Positions 25,086 through 33,077 of a stretch of DNA of 62,655 nucleotides are shown here, one piece after another. This stretch comes from Thermoleophilia bacterium. GTDB lineage: Bacteria > Actinomycetota > Thermoleophilia > Gaiellales > Gaiellaceae. A program made the position numbers and the translations under genes. The notes beneath the pieces were generated by a model. The model saw only the letters and a list, made by a program, of their open reading frames with translations. It was not told where the DNA came from and did no database searches. Position 1 is the stretch's first letter. Every line of letters begins with the position of its first letter. Where the stretch lies: positions 1-62,655 of the forward strand of contig JADGPD010000006.1 of NCBI GenBank assembly GCA_017882615.1, in the 5' to 3' direction.

Positions 25086-27386
25086 ATGAAAGTTCCCTTC
25101 AGCTGGCTACGTGAGTACGCACCCGTCGAGGTGTCGCCCGAGCAGCTGGCCGAGCGGCTGGCTGTTACGACCGCCGAGGTCGAGCGCGTTTCCTGGCGCG
25201 GCGTCGTCGATAGCGGCGGAAACTTCGATCACTTCCGCGTCGGGCGTGTGCTCGAGGCCGAAAAGCATCCGAACGCCGATCGTCTGCAGCTCTGCAAGGT
25301 CGACGTGGGCGAGGGCGAGGCGCGCCAGATCGTCTGCGGCGCCTGGAACTTCGGCGCCGGCGCCACGGTCGCGGTCGGGCTGCCCGGCGCGATCGTTCCC
25401 GGCGGAATGAAGCTGGAGCGGGTCAAGCTACGGGGCAGCGTCTCGGAAGGAATGATCATGTCCGAGCGCGAGCTCGAGCTGGGCCAGGATCACTCGGGCA
25501 TCATGCTGCTGCCCGGCGACTGGGAGCCCGGCGCGCTCCTGGCCGACCACTTCGTGCTGGGCGAGGCGATCCTCGAGCTCGACGTGACCGGAAACCGGCC
25601 CGACCTGCTCTCGGTCTATGGTCTGGCGCGCGAGATCGCCGCTCTCTACAAGCTCGAGTTGGCGCCACCACCGGGGAACGATCCGGAGCAGGTAGCCGAC
25701 GAGCCCGTGCAGGTTGCCGTAGATGACTTCGTCGGCTGTCCGCGCTACGTCGGGCGCCTCTTCCGCGACGTGAAGATAGGTCACTCGCCGCCCTGGCTGA
25801 AGGCGCGCCTGAGCGGTGCCGGCATGCGGCCCATCTCGAACGTGGTCGACGTCACCAACTACGTCATGCTGGCGCTCGGAAACCCCCTCCACGCCTTCGA
25901 CCTGGAGCGCCTCGCCGGCGGCAGGCTGATCGTCCGTCGCGCGCTCCCCGGCGAAGAGATGCGCACGCTGGACGGCATCGAGCGCAAGCTCGATCCACGC
26001 GATCTGGTCATCGCCGACGCCGCGAAGCCGATGGCGATCGCCGGCATCATGGGCGGCGAGGAGAGCGAAGTCGCCGATACGTCGAGCTCGATCTTGCTCG
26101 AGTCGGCCAACTTCGAGCCGATCGGCATCCTCGACAGCTCGGAACGACTGAAGCTGAGAACCGAAGGCTCGAACCGCTGGGAGAAGGGCGTCGATCCCTA
26201 TCTGGCCGGGCAAGCCGCCCAGCTGGCGACCGAGCTGATGGTTCAACTAGCGGATGCGCGCTGGGTCGGTCACACGGACATTCAGGGCGAGTTGCCCGCG
26301 CGTCCGGTCGTGCGCTTCCGGCCCGAGCGTGCCGACGAGCTGATCGGAATCTCGATTCCCGCCGACGAGCAGCGCGGCTTGCTCGAGCGCTTCGGCTTCG
26401 ACGTGGCGAAGGATTGGACGGTGACCGTCCCGACCTTCCGCGCCCGCGACGTGACACGCGAGATCGACCTGGTCGAGGAGATAGCACGCGTCCACCTGGA
26501 CGAGGTTCCGTTCACGCTGCCGGCGCGCCGCGCGATGTGGGGGCGCCTGACCCGCGAGCAACGGCTACGCCGCCGCATCGAGGACGCGCTTTGCGGGATG
26601 GGCTTCGTCGAGGCCTACACCTACTCGCTCGTCGCCAGCGATCCCGACCCGCGGGCGATTCGTCTGCCCGATCCGCTCACGGCCGAGCACGCGCTTCTGC
26701 GTACGACCATCCTCGGCGGGCTGATCCGCTCGCTCGAGCACAACCTCGATGCCGGAAACGAGCAGCCGGCCCTGTTCGAGATCGCGCACGTCTATCTACC
26801 CGGCGACGAGGACTTGCCCGACGAACCGGTTCGGATCGCCGGCCTGACCTGGGGCGGCTTCGCGCGCGCCAAGGGCGCTGTCGAGACGCTCTACCGGGCT
26901 TTGGCCGCGCCCGAGCCGAGCTTCGAATCGAGCGGGCAACTGCCCTTCCTCCATCCGCATAAGGTCGCGCGGGTCGGCGAAAACGGCTGGGTCGGTGAGC
27001 TTCATCCCGAGCTTGCCGAAGGGGAGTGGGGGGCTTTCGAGCTCGACCTGGCGGACTTGGCCGAGGTCGCCCGGGACGTTGTCGTATATGAAGACGTCAT
27101 CTCATTCCCGGCGGTTAAGCAGGATCTTTCCTTCGTCGTGGCCGAAGAGGTGCCCGCCGGCGAGATGATCGCCGTGGCGCACGAGGCGGCCGGGGCCGAC
27201 TTGCGCGGCATGGAAGTTGGCGACGTTTATCGGGGCTCTCAGCTCGAAGAAGGCCAGAAGTCGATCACCTTCGCGGTCGCCTTCCAGTCGCCGGAGCGGA
27301 CGCTCTCGGATGCCGAAGCGACCTCGCTGCGCGAGAAGGTCGTGCACGTTCTGGCGGAACGCTTCGGCGCGACGCTGCGCAGCTAG
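25086..27386 (+). CDS. pheT: Phenylalanyl-tRNA synthetase beta subunit
   Basis: 766 aa from ATG 25086. Order: N-terminal MKVPFSWLREYAPVEVSPEQ, EMAP-type tRNA-binding domain (about 40-150), B3/B4 editing domain (SNVVDVTNYVMLALGNPLHA), B5 domain (RPERADELIGISIPADEQR), degenerate synthetase core, and C-terminal ferredoxin-fold anticodon-binding domain (VISFPAVKQDLSFVVAEEV). Complete, of normal length. Edits mischarged Tyr-tRNA-Phe. Coupled to pheS with 1 bp spacing. The frame runs on upstream inside pheS but that part has no homology. Confidence 0.97.
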   Translation: MKVPFSWLREYAPVEVSPEQLAERLAVTTAEVERVSWRGVVDSGGNFDHFRVGRVLEAEKHPNADRLQLCKVDVGEGEARQIVCGAWNFGAGATVAVGLPGAIVPGGMKLERVKLRGSVSEGMIMSERELELGQDHSGIMLLPGDWEPGALLADHFVLGEAILELDVTGNRPDLLSVYGLAREIAALYKLELAPPPGNDPEQVADEPVQVAVDDFVGCPRYVGRLFRDVKIGHSPPWLKARLSGAGMRPISNVVDVTNYVMLALGNPLHAFDLERLAGGRLIVRRALPGEEMRTLDGIERKLDPRDLVIADAAKPMAIAGIMGGEESEVADTSSSILLESANFEPIGILDSSERLKLRTEGSNRWEKGVDPYLAGQAAQLATELMVQLADARWVGHTDIQGELPARPVVRFRPERADELIGISIPADEQRGLLERFGFDVAKDWTVTVPTFRARDVTREIDLVEEIARVHLDEVPFTLPARRAMWGRLTREQRLRRRIEDALCGMGFVEAYTYSLVASDPDPRAIRLPDPLTAEHALLRTTILGGLIRSLEHNLDAGNEQPALFEIAHVYLPGDEDLPDEPVRIAGLTWGGFARAKGAVETLYRALAAPEPSFESSGQLPFLHPHKVARVGENGWVGELHPELAEGEWGAFELDLADLAEVARDVVVYEDVISFPAVKQDLSFVVAEEVPAGEMIAVAHEAAGADLRGMEVGDVYRGSQLEEGQKSITFAVAFQSPERTLSDAEATSLREKVVHVLAERFGATLRS

Positions 27387-27431
27387 CGTTTTGGCTTGCA
27401 GACAGGGGTCGCGGCTACTTCTCAGCGTGAT

Positions 27432-27451
27432 ATCCGCAAACGTTTGCGGAT
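27432..27451. promoter_or_regulatory. LacI-type operator 1 (20-bp perfect palindrome)
   Basis: ATCCGCAAACGTTTGCGGAT is a perfect inverted repeat with a central CG, the classic form for LacI-family regulators. It lies about 100 bp before the GH6 cellulase start and 57 bp (centre to centre) before a second copy of its core. Confidence 0.65.
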
Positions 27452-27492
27452 CCCACTTGACTCTAAGAGCCAAGAATGAGACGCTGAACAAC

Positions 27493-27504
27493 GCAAACGT
27501 TTGC
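27493..27504. promoter_or_regulatory. LacI-type operator 2 (core GCAAACGTTTGC)
   Basis: GCAAACGTTTGC repeats the 12-bp core of the site at 27432-27451, 49 bp before the cellulase ATG. Two such sites suggest cooperative or looping repression, probably relieved by an oligosaccharide. Confidence 0.65.
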
Positions 27505-27552
27505 CACGCGCCGGGCGAACGATGGCTGAATGGGATGAAAGGGGACTTCCGT

Positions 27553-28884
27553 ATGCACAAGACACGACGCACGTTCTTGCTCGTCGGGCTGACCGCGCTG
27601 GCACTGGGATTGCTGCCGGTTTTGGCCGGAGCGGGGGCGTGTAACTCAAAAAGCACGTTCTTCGTGCCGCAAGCCGACACGGGTGCCACGCAGCAGATAG
27701 TGAGCTTGATCAGGCACCACAACTTCAAGGACGCCGCTCTACTCCAGACGATGGTCAGCAAGGGCCACGCGGTTTGGTTCTCGGGTGGCACTCCGTCAGA
27801 AGTGCGAAAGGCAGTCAAGAAGACGATGCCAGTCAAGAAGACGATGCGCCAGGCACGCGCCAAGCATGCGGTGCCGGTTCTCGTCGCCTACAACCTGCCC
27901 TACCGCGACTGTGGCCAGTACTCCAAGGGCGGAGCGCTGAGCACCGCGGCGTACAAGGCCTGGATCGACGGCTTCGCGGCCGGCATCGGTAGCTCAGACG
28001 CGGTGGTCATCCTCGAGCCGGACGGCCTGGGCCTGATCCCCAACTACGTCAGCGAGCTCGACGGCAGCCAGAACTGCACCGTATCGGGCCCGGAGGCAAC
28101 CCCAGCGGCTCGCTTCGAGCAGCTGAACTACGCAGTGGACGTGCTCACGGCGCTGCCGAACACGGCCGTCTACCTCGACGGCACCCACAGTGGCTGGCAG
28201 AACGTCAGTGAGTCGGCGTTCCGGCTGCTGAAGGTCGACGTGGAGCAGACGGACGGCTTCTACCTCAACGCGTCCAACTACCAGTACACCTCCAACGAGG
28301 TCTACTACGGCACCTGGGTGTCCGCGTGCATCACGGCGGCGACGTCGTCTCCGAGCTGGACTGGTGACCCGGTCGGACCGCTCGGTTCCGGCTTCCCCGA
28401 CTGCCCGAACCAGTACTGGAACGGTGGACCCGCCACCGGTTGGGTGGGCACGGCACTCAGCCCGTACAAGGTCTGGAGCACCAGCTGGAACGGTGCCGCC
28501 GACGACCAGACGGTCCTGGGCATCAACTCCCGTTACGCCACCATGGCGCCGGGGACGACCCACTTCGTCATCGACACCGGCCGTAACGGCCAGGGCCCGT
28601 GGGACTACAGCAGCAAGTACTCAACCGCGGCTATCGCTCAGGACTGGTGCAACCCGCCAGGGCGTGGCGTCGGCATCCCGCCGACTACTAATACCGGGAA
28701 TGCTCTCGTCGACGCCTATCTCTGGATAAAGGTGCCGGGCGAGTCGGACGGCTCGTGCAACCGCAGCGTCGCCGGCTCGACAACCGATCCCGAATGGGGC
28801 GGCATCGTCGATCCAGCGGCAGGAGTATGGTTCCCGCAGCAGGCGCTGCAGTTGGCGCAGCTCGCGAACCCCGCTCTGCATTAG
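27553..28884 (+). CDS. Secreted glycoside hydrolase family 6 (cellulase / endoglucanase)
   Basis: 443 aa from ATG 27553, with GGGGA 8 nt upstream. Signal peptide residues 1-28 (LLVGLTALALGLLPVLAGAGA). GH6 landmarks: VPVLVAYNLPYRDCGQYS, the acid Asp in VVILEPDGLGLIP, YLDGTHSGWQNV, DTGRNGQGPWD, and WIKVPGESDGSCN, DPEWGGIVDPAAGVWFPQQA near the end. Four Cys could form the two usual disulfides. Inverting beta-1,4-glucanase acting outside the cell on cellulose. No carbohydrate-binding module is fused. Two LacI-type operators upstream imply sugar-controlled expression; the regulator itself is not in the window. Confidence 0.93.
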   Translation: MHKTRRTFLLVGLTALALGLLPVLAGAGACNSKSTFFVPQADTGATQQIVSLIRHHNFKDAALLQTMVSKGHAVWFSGGTPSEVRKAVKKTMPVKKTMRQARAKHAVPVLVAYNLPYRDCGQYSKGGALSTAAYKAWIDGFAAGIGSSDAVVILEPDGLGLIPNYVSELDGSQNCTVSGPEATPAARFEQLNYAVDVLTALPNTAVYLDGTHSGWQNVSESAFRLLKVDVEQTDGFYLNASNYQYTSNEVYYGTWVSACITAATSSPSWTGDPVGPLGSGFPDCPNQYWNGGPATGWVGTALSPYKVWSTSWNGAADDQTVLGINSRYATMAPGTTHFVIDTGRNGQGPWDYSSKYSTAAIAQDWCNPPGRGVGIPPTTNTGNALVDAYLWIKVPGESDGSCNRSVAGSTTDPEWGGIVDPAAGVWFPQQALQLAQLANPALH

Positions 28885-28891
28885 TGATCAC

Positions 28892-28930
28892 AGACTGCGC
28901 GGCGCGAGCTCGACTCGCGCCGCGCAGTCT
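28892..28930. terminator. Strong hairpin terminator, 17-bp stem
   Basis: A perfect 17-bp stem (28892-28908 with 28914-28930, loop CTCGA) starts 8 bp after the cellulase stop. It lies between convergent genes and can end transcription from both sides; the U-rich tail is weak. Confidence 0.7.
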
Positions 28931-28948
28931 CCCTTCTGCGGCCGCTCT

Positions 28949-29305
28949 CTAGCTGCGCCGGGCTCGTCTACCGAAGGCGCCACGGAGCGACTCGATGAAT
29001 CGCTGCGAGCGCGGAGCCGCCTCAGGCTCGATCTCGATGCTCTCCGGCGGCGTTTCGTAAGCGTCGAGTTGCTCGAACTTCTCGCGGCTCAGTCGTAGCG
29101 TGACGTGGTCTTGCTCGATCGCGGCGACGGTTTCTCCGGGCACGTAGCGCGGCTTATCGAGAAAACCGGCATCCACCGCCAGACCATCGAAGATATCCAC
29201 CTCATCGTCGCCGTCGATGTCGACCACCTTGCCGAGCTCGCTCCCGTCGGTCGCGTAGACGCGCCAGCCTTTCTCGATCAGAAGCCACGAAATAGGATCG
29301 CTCAC
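28949..29305 (-). CDS. PRC-barrel / DUF2171-like protein, paralogue 1
   Basis: 118 aa. MSDPISWLLIEKGWRVYATD then GSELGKVVDIDGDDEVDIFDGL, a beta-barrel PRC-type core, with YVPGETVAAIEQDHVTLRLS and a short basic tail. GTG start with AAAGG upstream. PRC-barrel proteins mediate RNA or protein contacts; this class of small actinobacterial members is uncharacterised. About 40% similar by eye to the protein at 30364-30675, the two flanking the hydrolase gene at 29462. Divergent from that hydrolase. Confidence 0.72.
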   Translation of the reverse strand: MSDPISWLLIEKGWRVYATDGSELGKVVDIDGDDEVDIFDGLAVDAGFLDKPRYVPGETVAAIEQDHVTLRLSREKFEQLDAYETPPESIEIEPEAAPRSQRFIESLRGAFGRRARRS

Positions 29306-29461
29306 GGTAAGCCTTTCTGAATACCTCGTCGGCGCCTCCGATGAGGCGCCAGTCTCGTTTTCCTACCCCCGCCGGAGAAGTCCGAGGCTTCACCCGTCCC
29401 AGTGAGAAAAACCGGGTGCGCCCGCGTACAGGAACCAGGCGGCCGCTAGTCTCTCTCGAGG

Positions 29462-30367
29462 ATGAGTTCACTGAATGTTGCGCTACTTCAGCTCCGCAGC
29501 CCCGGCGCCGATCCCGACCGCGCCACGTGCGAGGGAGAGAAGGCCTGCCGGGAGGCGGCACGACTTGGCGCCGATCTAGCACTGTTCCCCGAGATGTGGC
29601 AGATCGGTTACGCGTCGTGGGATGATCGCGACGATGCCCGCAGCGCCTACGCGGCGCTGGCGACCGAGACCGACGGACCGTTCGTCAGTCATTTCAGCGA
29701 GCTCGCCCGGGAGTTGGAGATGGCGATCGTCATCACCTATCTCCAGCGCGGGCGTGGAGAGCCGCGCAACGCGGCGACTGTGATCGACCGGCTCGGGCGG
29801 AAAGTGCTCACCTACGCGAAGGTGCACACCTGCGACTTCGACATCGAAGCTTTGCTCGAGCCCGGCTCGGACTTCCCCGTCGCCGATCTCGAGCTGAAGG
29901 ACGGGACGGTTCGCGTGGGGCTGATGATCTGCTACGACCGCGAGTTCCCGGAATCCGCGCGCGCGTTGATGCTGGGCGGCGCGGAGATCATCCTCACTCC
30001 CAATGCCTGTCCGCTCGACGATGATCGGATAGGTCAGTTTCGCGCGCGCGCCTTCGAGAACATGGTCGGCGTCGCGATGGCCAACTACGCGACCCCCGAT
30101 CCTCTCTCGCCTGGTCGCGACGCCTGCAATGGGCATTCGGTGGCGTTCAGCGGCATCTGTTACGGCGTTCACGGCCACATCGAGCACAAGCTCGTAGAAG
30201 CCGGAGAGGAAGAGGGTGTCGTACTCGCGACGTTCGACCTCGCAACTCTCCGCAGCTATCGCAAGCATCAGACGTGGGGCGATGCGTACCGCAAGACGAG
30301 TACGTACGAGGCGCTCGTCGCCGATACCCCGGCCCCGATCTTCAAGCGGCCCGACTCCCGCCGCTAG
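29462..30367 (+). CDS. Carbon-nitrogen hydrolase (nitrilase superfamily amidase)
   Basis: 301 aa. The catalytic triad is complete: Glu44 in LFPEMWQIGY, Lys120 in LTYAKVHTCDFD, Cys157 in GLMICYDREFPES. Of the amidase branches it looks nearest to N-carbamoyl- or aliphatic-amidase-like members; the substrate is unknown. Cytoplasmic. The start follows TAGTCT by 9 nt without a Shine-Dalgarno sequence. It ends 4 bp inside the convergent PRC-barrel gene 30364-30675. An N-terminal internal Met-free start and full length support the coordinates. Confidence 0.9.
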   Translation: MSSLNVALLQLRSPGADPDRATCEGEKACREAARLGADLALFPEMWQIGYASWDDRDDARSAYAALATETDGPFVSHFSELARELEMAIVITYLQRGRGEPRNAATVIDRLGRKVLTYAKVHTCDFDIEALLEPGSDFPVADLELKDGTVRVGLMICYDREFPESARALMLGGAEIILTPNACPLDDDRIGQFRARAFENMVGVAMANYATPDPLSPGRDACNGHSVAFSGICYGVHGHIEHKLVEAGEEEGVVLATFDLATLRSYRKHQTWGDAYRKTSTYEALVADTPAPIFKRPDSRR

Positions 30368-30675
30368 CGCAGCCCGAAGCGACGCAGAAACTCAGAGAGA
30401 GAAACGCTCGGCGCGAGCGGCCGTTTCTTCTCGGGTGGAATCGCCTCGAGCTCCTCGGAGGTCAACTTCACCGTGACCCGCCCGGAGACGATCTCGGATA
30501 GGTACTCACTCGGTATGTAGCGAGGCGGAGCCGAGTTCGCGCGAACGACGATGCCGTTGAAGATGTCCTTGGTGGGCTCGCCGCGAACGGCTCCGATGCG
30601 TCCGACCGCGGCTCCGTCCGAGGAGAGAACCTGCCAGCCGCGTCGGATCAGCAGCCAGGAGACAGGCTCGCTCAC
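30364..30675 (-). CDS. PRC-barrel / DUF2171-like protein, paralogue 2
   Basis: 103 aa, MSEPVSWLLIRRGWQVLSSD then GAAVGRIGAVRGEPTKDIFN and YIPSEYLSEIVSGRVTVKLT, aligning along its length with the 118-aa protein at 28949. Start GTG overlaps the stop of the gene at 30672 by 4 nt (GTGA), so they form a coupled pair. Function unknown. The 3' end overlaps the convergent hydrolase by 4 bp. Confidence 0.72.
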   Translation of the reverse strand: MSEPVSWLLIRRGWQVLSSDGAAVGRIGAVRGEPTKDIFNGIVVRANSAPPRYIPSEYLSEIVSGRVTVKLTSEELEAIPPEKKRPLAPSVSLSEFLRRFGLR

Positions 30676-31061
30676 AGCGAACGACCCCGGAGTCGCCAGA
30701 TTGGCCCCTGCGTCGCGAACGGATGTCTCTGGGAGAGCAGGTCAAGCACGCGCAGACGCCCCTCAACCTGGCGCTCGTCGAGCAGCTCGAGGCAATGCCG
30801 GGCCATCGGAGCGGCGGCTCCATAGCCAAAACGGTGCCCGACTCGGAAGCGGAAGGCGGTTCTGCCGTCGCAGCGCTCGGGATTGAGCGGCGAGGCGAGC
30901 AGCAGGGCGGAGTAGTAGGGCTCGTCACGGAGGAGCTCGACCTCGACGAGCAGGTCGCTCCAGTCCTCGCTCAAGCCCTCGAGCAGCTTGTCCCAAGCCG
31001 CAACCAGTGTTTGCCCGGCTTCACGCTCGGAAAGACCGTTAGCTGCTGAATTCTCTTCCAT
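30672..31061 (-). CDS. Hypothetical protein coupled to PRC-barrel gene
   Basis: 129 aa, no membrane segment or signal. The middle (WSDLLVEVELLRDEPYYSAL) and the HRFGYGAAAPMARHCLELLD segment look like a small alpha/beta domain; SEREAGQTLVAAWDKLLEGL is a likely N-terminal helix. No family recognised. It overlaps the start of the PRC-barrel gene as GTGA, so the two products may work together. GAGGA directly before ATG 31061. Confidence 0.65.
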   Translation of the reverse strand: MEENSAANGLSEREAGQTLVAAWDKLLEGLSEDWSDLLVEVELLRDEPYYSALLLASPLNPERCDGRTAFRFRVGHRFGYGAAAPMARHCLELLDERQVEGRLRVLDLLSQRHPFATQGPIWRLRGRSL

Positions 31062-31120
31062 TCCTCACTACTTCCCGTAGACGCGCAGATGCTCACGCCC
31101 AGGATATCCAGTACGAAAGC

Positions 31121-32092
31121 ATGACAGAGCTCGATTTCATGACCTCGCCTCAGAGCGGCGAGCTCGGTCGCTTCCTCCAGCAGATGCTCTTGATCAGGTA
31201 TTTCGAGCAGCAGGTCGAAGAGCGCTACCGAGACGCCGAGATCCCCGGCTTCGTTCACGTCGCGATCGGCCAGGAGGCCGTGGCAGTCGGCGCCTGCGCC
31301 GCGCTCGCACCGGGCGACGTGATCACCTCGACGCATCGCTCCCATGCGCATGCGCTTGCCAAGGGCACGCCGGCTCGGGCGGTCATGGCGGAGCTCTACG
31401 GCAAGGTCGAGGGCTGCTCGCGCGGGCGTGGCGGCTCGATGCACCTATACGACGTCGAGCGCGGGAACCTCGGCTCGAGCGCGGTTGTGGGCGGCGCACT
31501 CGGCATCGCCACCGGCGCCGCGCTCTCCTTCTCGCTGCGTTCCGAGCCCCGCGTCGCGCTCGCCTTCTTCGGCGACGGCGCCACCGCCTCGGGGCTCTTT
31601 CACGAGTCGATGAACCTGGCTCAGCTCTGGAAGCTGCCCGTTGTCTTCCTCTGCGAGAACAATCGCTGGGCCGAGTCGACGCCGCTCGCTCAGCACTCGC
31701 CGATCACCGATCTCACCCAGCGGGCGCAGGCCTTCGGGATGACCGCGCTCGAGGTGGACGGGCAGGACGTGGAAGCGGTCTATCGCGCCACCGCCGAGGC
31801 GCTCGCTCATGCGCGCTCGGCCGCGGGGCCGGTCTTCCTGCTGGCCGAGACCTACCGGCTCGCCCCGCACAACGTCGGCGATCAGCAGGAGTATCGCGAC
31901 AAGGAAGAGTACGAGCTGACTCGCGCGACCCAGGACCCGATCGCGAAGCTGCGCGAGCGGCTCGCTCTATCGGACGAGCGCTTCGACGAGCTGGAGCGCG
32001 AGGCCGAGGCCGCGGTCGCCGACGCCGTCGATTTTGCTCGCCACGGCACCGACCCCGATCCGCAGACGCTGCTCGAGGACGTATATGCCTGA
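31121..32092 (+). CDS. 2-oxoacid (pyruvate/acetoin-type) dehydrogenase E1 alpha subunit
   Basis: 323 aa. The thiamine-pyrophosphate motif runs GDGATASGLFHESMNLAQLW to NN, and the AcoA/PdhA signature GCSRGRGGSMHLYD is clear; HRSHAHALAKG and GQEAVAVGACAAL support it. With the E1 beta it decarboxylates a 2-oxoacid or acetoin and passes the acyl group to lipoamide. Length and the GRGGSMH pattern favour the AcoA/PDH type over branched-chain E1. First gene of the E1a-E1b-E2 unit; the stop overlaps the E1 beta ATG by 8 nt. Confidence 0.92.
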   Translation: MTELDFMTSPQSGELGRFLQQMLLIRYFEQQVEERYRDAEIPGFVHVAIGQEAVAVGACAALAPGDVITSTHRSHAHALAKGTPARAVMAELYGKVEGCSRGRGGSMHLYDVERGNLGSSAVVGGALGIATGAALSFSLRSEPRVALAFFGDGATASGLFHESMNLAQLWKLPVVFLCENNRWAESTPLAQHSPITDLTQRAQAFGMTALEVDGQDVEAVYRATAEALAHARSAAGPVFLLAETYRLAPHNVGDQQEYRDKEEYELTRATQDPIAKLRERLALSDERFDELEREAEAAVADAVDFARHGTDPDPQTLLEDVYA

Positions 32093-33077
32093 GACCAAGA
32101 CCCGGTTCAGTTATCGCGAGGCCGTACGCGACGCCATGTCGCAGGCGATGAGGCGCGACTCCGACGTCTTCGTCATGGGCCAGGACATCGCCGAGCACGG
32201 CGGCTCGCAGAAGGTCACGCTCGGCATGCTCGAGGAGTTCGGGCCGGACCGGGTGCGAAACGCGCCGATCTCGGAGATGGCCTTGACCGGCGCGGGAATC
32301 GGCGCGGCGATGCTGGGCATGCGCCCGATCGTCGAGATCATGTACGAGGACTTCCTCACGCTGGCGATGGAGCAACTCGTCAACCACGCCGCCAAGGAGC
32401 GCTACATGTCCGGCGGCCAGCTGAAGGTTCCGCTGACCGTGCGCACGCAAGGTGGCGCCGGCTGGTCGTCCGCGGCTCAGCACGGGCAGCAAACCGAGGG
32501 TTGGTTCGTAGGTGTACCCGGGCTGAAGGTGGTCTACCCATCGACGCCGCGCGACGCGCGCGGGCTGCTCTGGTCGTCGATCTACGACGACAACTGCGTC
32601 GTCTTCTTCGAGCACGTCCAGCTCTACAACCAACGCGAGGAGCTGCCCGAGGAACTGGAGCCGATTCCGCTCGGCAAAGCTCGGATCGCCAGAGCGGGCG
32701 AGGACGTGACCGTGGTCGCAACCGGGCCGCTCGTGCCCGAGGCGCTGGCGGCGGCCGAGCAGGCCGAGCAAGACGGAATCTCGGTCGAGGTCGTCGATCC
32801 GCGCACCTTGCAGCCGCTCGACGAGGAGGCGATACTCGAATCGGTGCGAAAGACGAGTCGCTGCGTGGTCGCACACGAAGCGGTACGGAGGATGGGATTC
32901 GGAGCGGAGGTGGCGGCGCTGGTCCAGGAGAAGGCGTTCGATTGGCTAGATGCTCCGGTCGAGAGGGTCGGCGCCTGTTTTTCTCCGCTTCCCTTCGCGC
33001 CCTCGCTCGAGCGTGCCTGCATACCGCGCCGCGAGCAGGTGTACGCCGCGATCAAGCGCACGGTTGGGAGCGAGTGA
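32085..33077 (+). CDS. 2-oxoacid dehydrogenase E1 beta subunit
   Basis: 330 aa from ATG 32085, overlapping the E1 alpha stop. Transketolase-type pyrimidine domain (FVMGQDIAEHGGSQKVTLGM, RNAPISEMALTGAGIGAAML) and C-terminal transketolase domain (VVATGPLVPEALAAAEQAEQ). Pairs with E1 alpha to make the thiamine-dependent heterotetramer. An overlapping in-frame upstream start at 32034 gives residues without homology. The stop TGA overlaps the GTG start of the E2 gene. Confidence 0.93.
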   Translation: MPETKTRFSYREAVRDAMSQAMRRDSDVFVMGQDIAEHGGSQKVTLGMLEEFGPDRVRNAPISEMALTGAGIGAAMLGMRPIVEIMYEDFLTLAMEQLVNHAAKERYMSGGQLKVPLTVRTQGGAGWSSAAQHGQQTEGWFVGVPGLKVVYPSTPRDARGLLWSSIYDDNCVVFFEHVQLYNQREELPEELEPIPLGKARIARAGEDVTVVATGPLVPEALAAAEQAEQDGISVEVVDPRTLQPLDEEAILESVRKTSRCVVAHEAVRRMGFGAEVAALVQEKAFDWLDAPVERVGACFSPLPFAPSLERACIPRREQVYAAIKRTVGSE

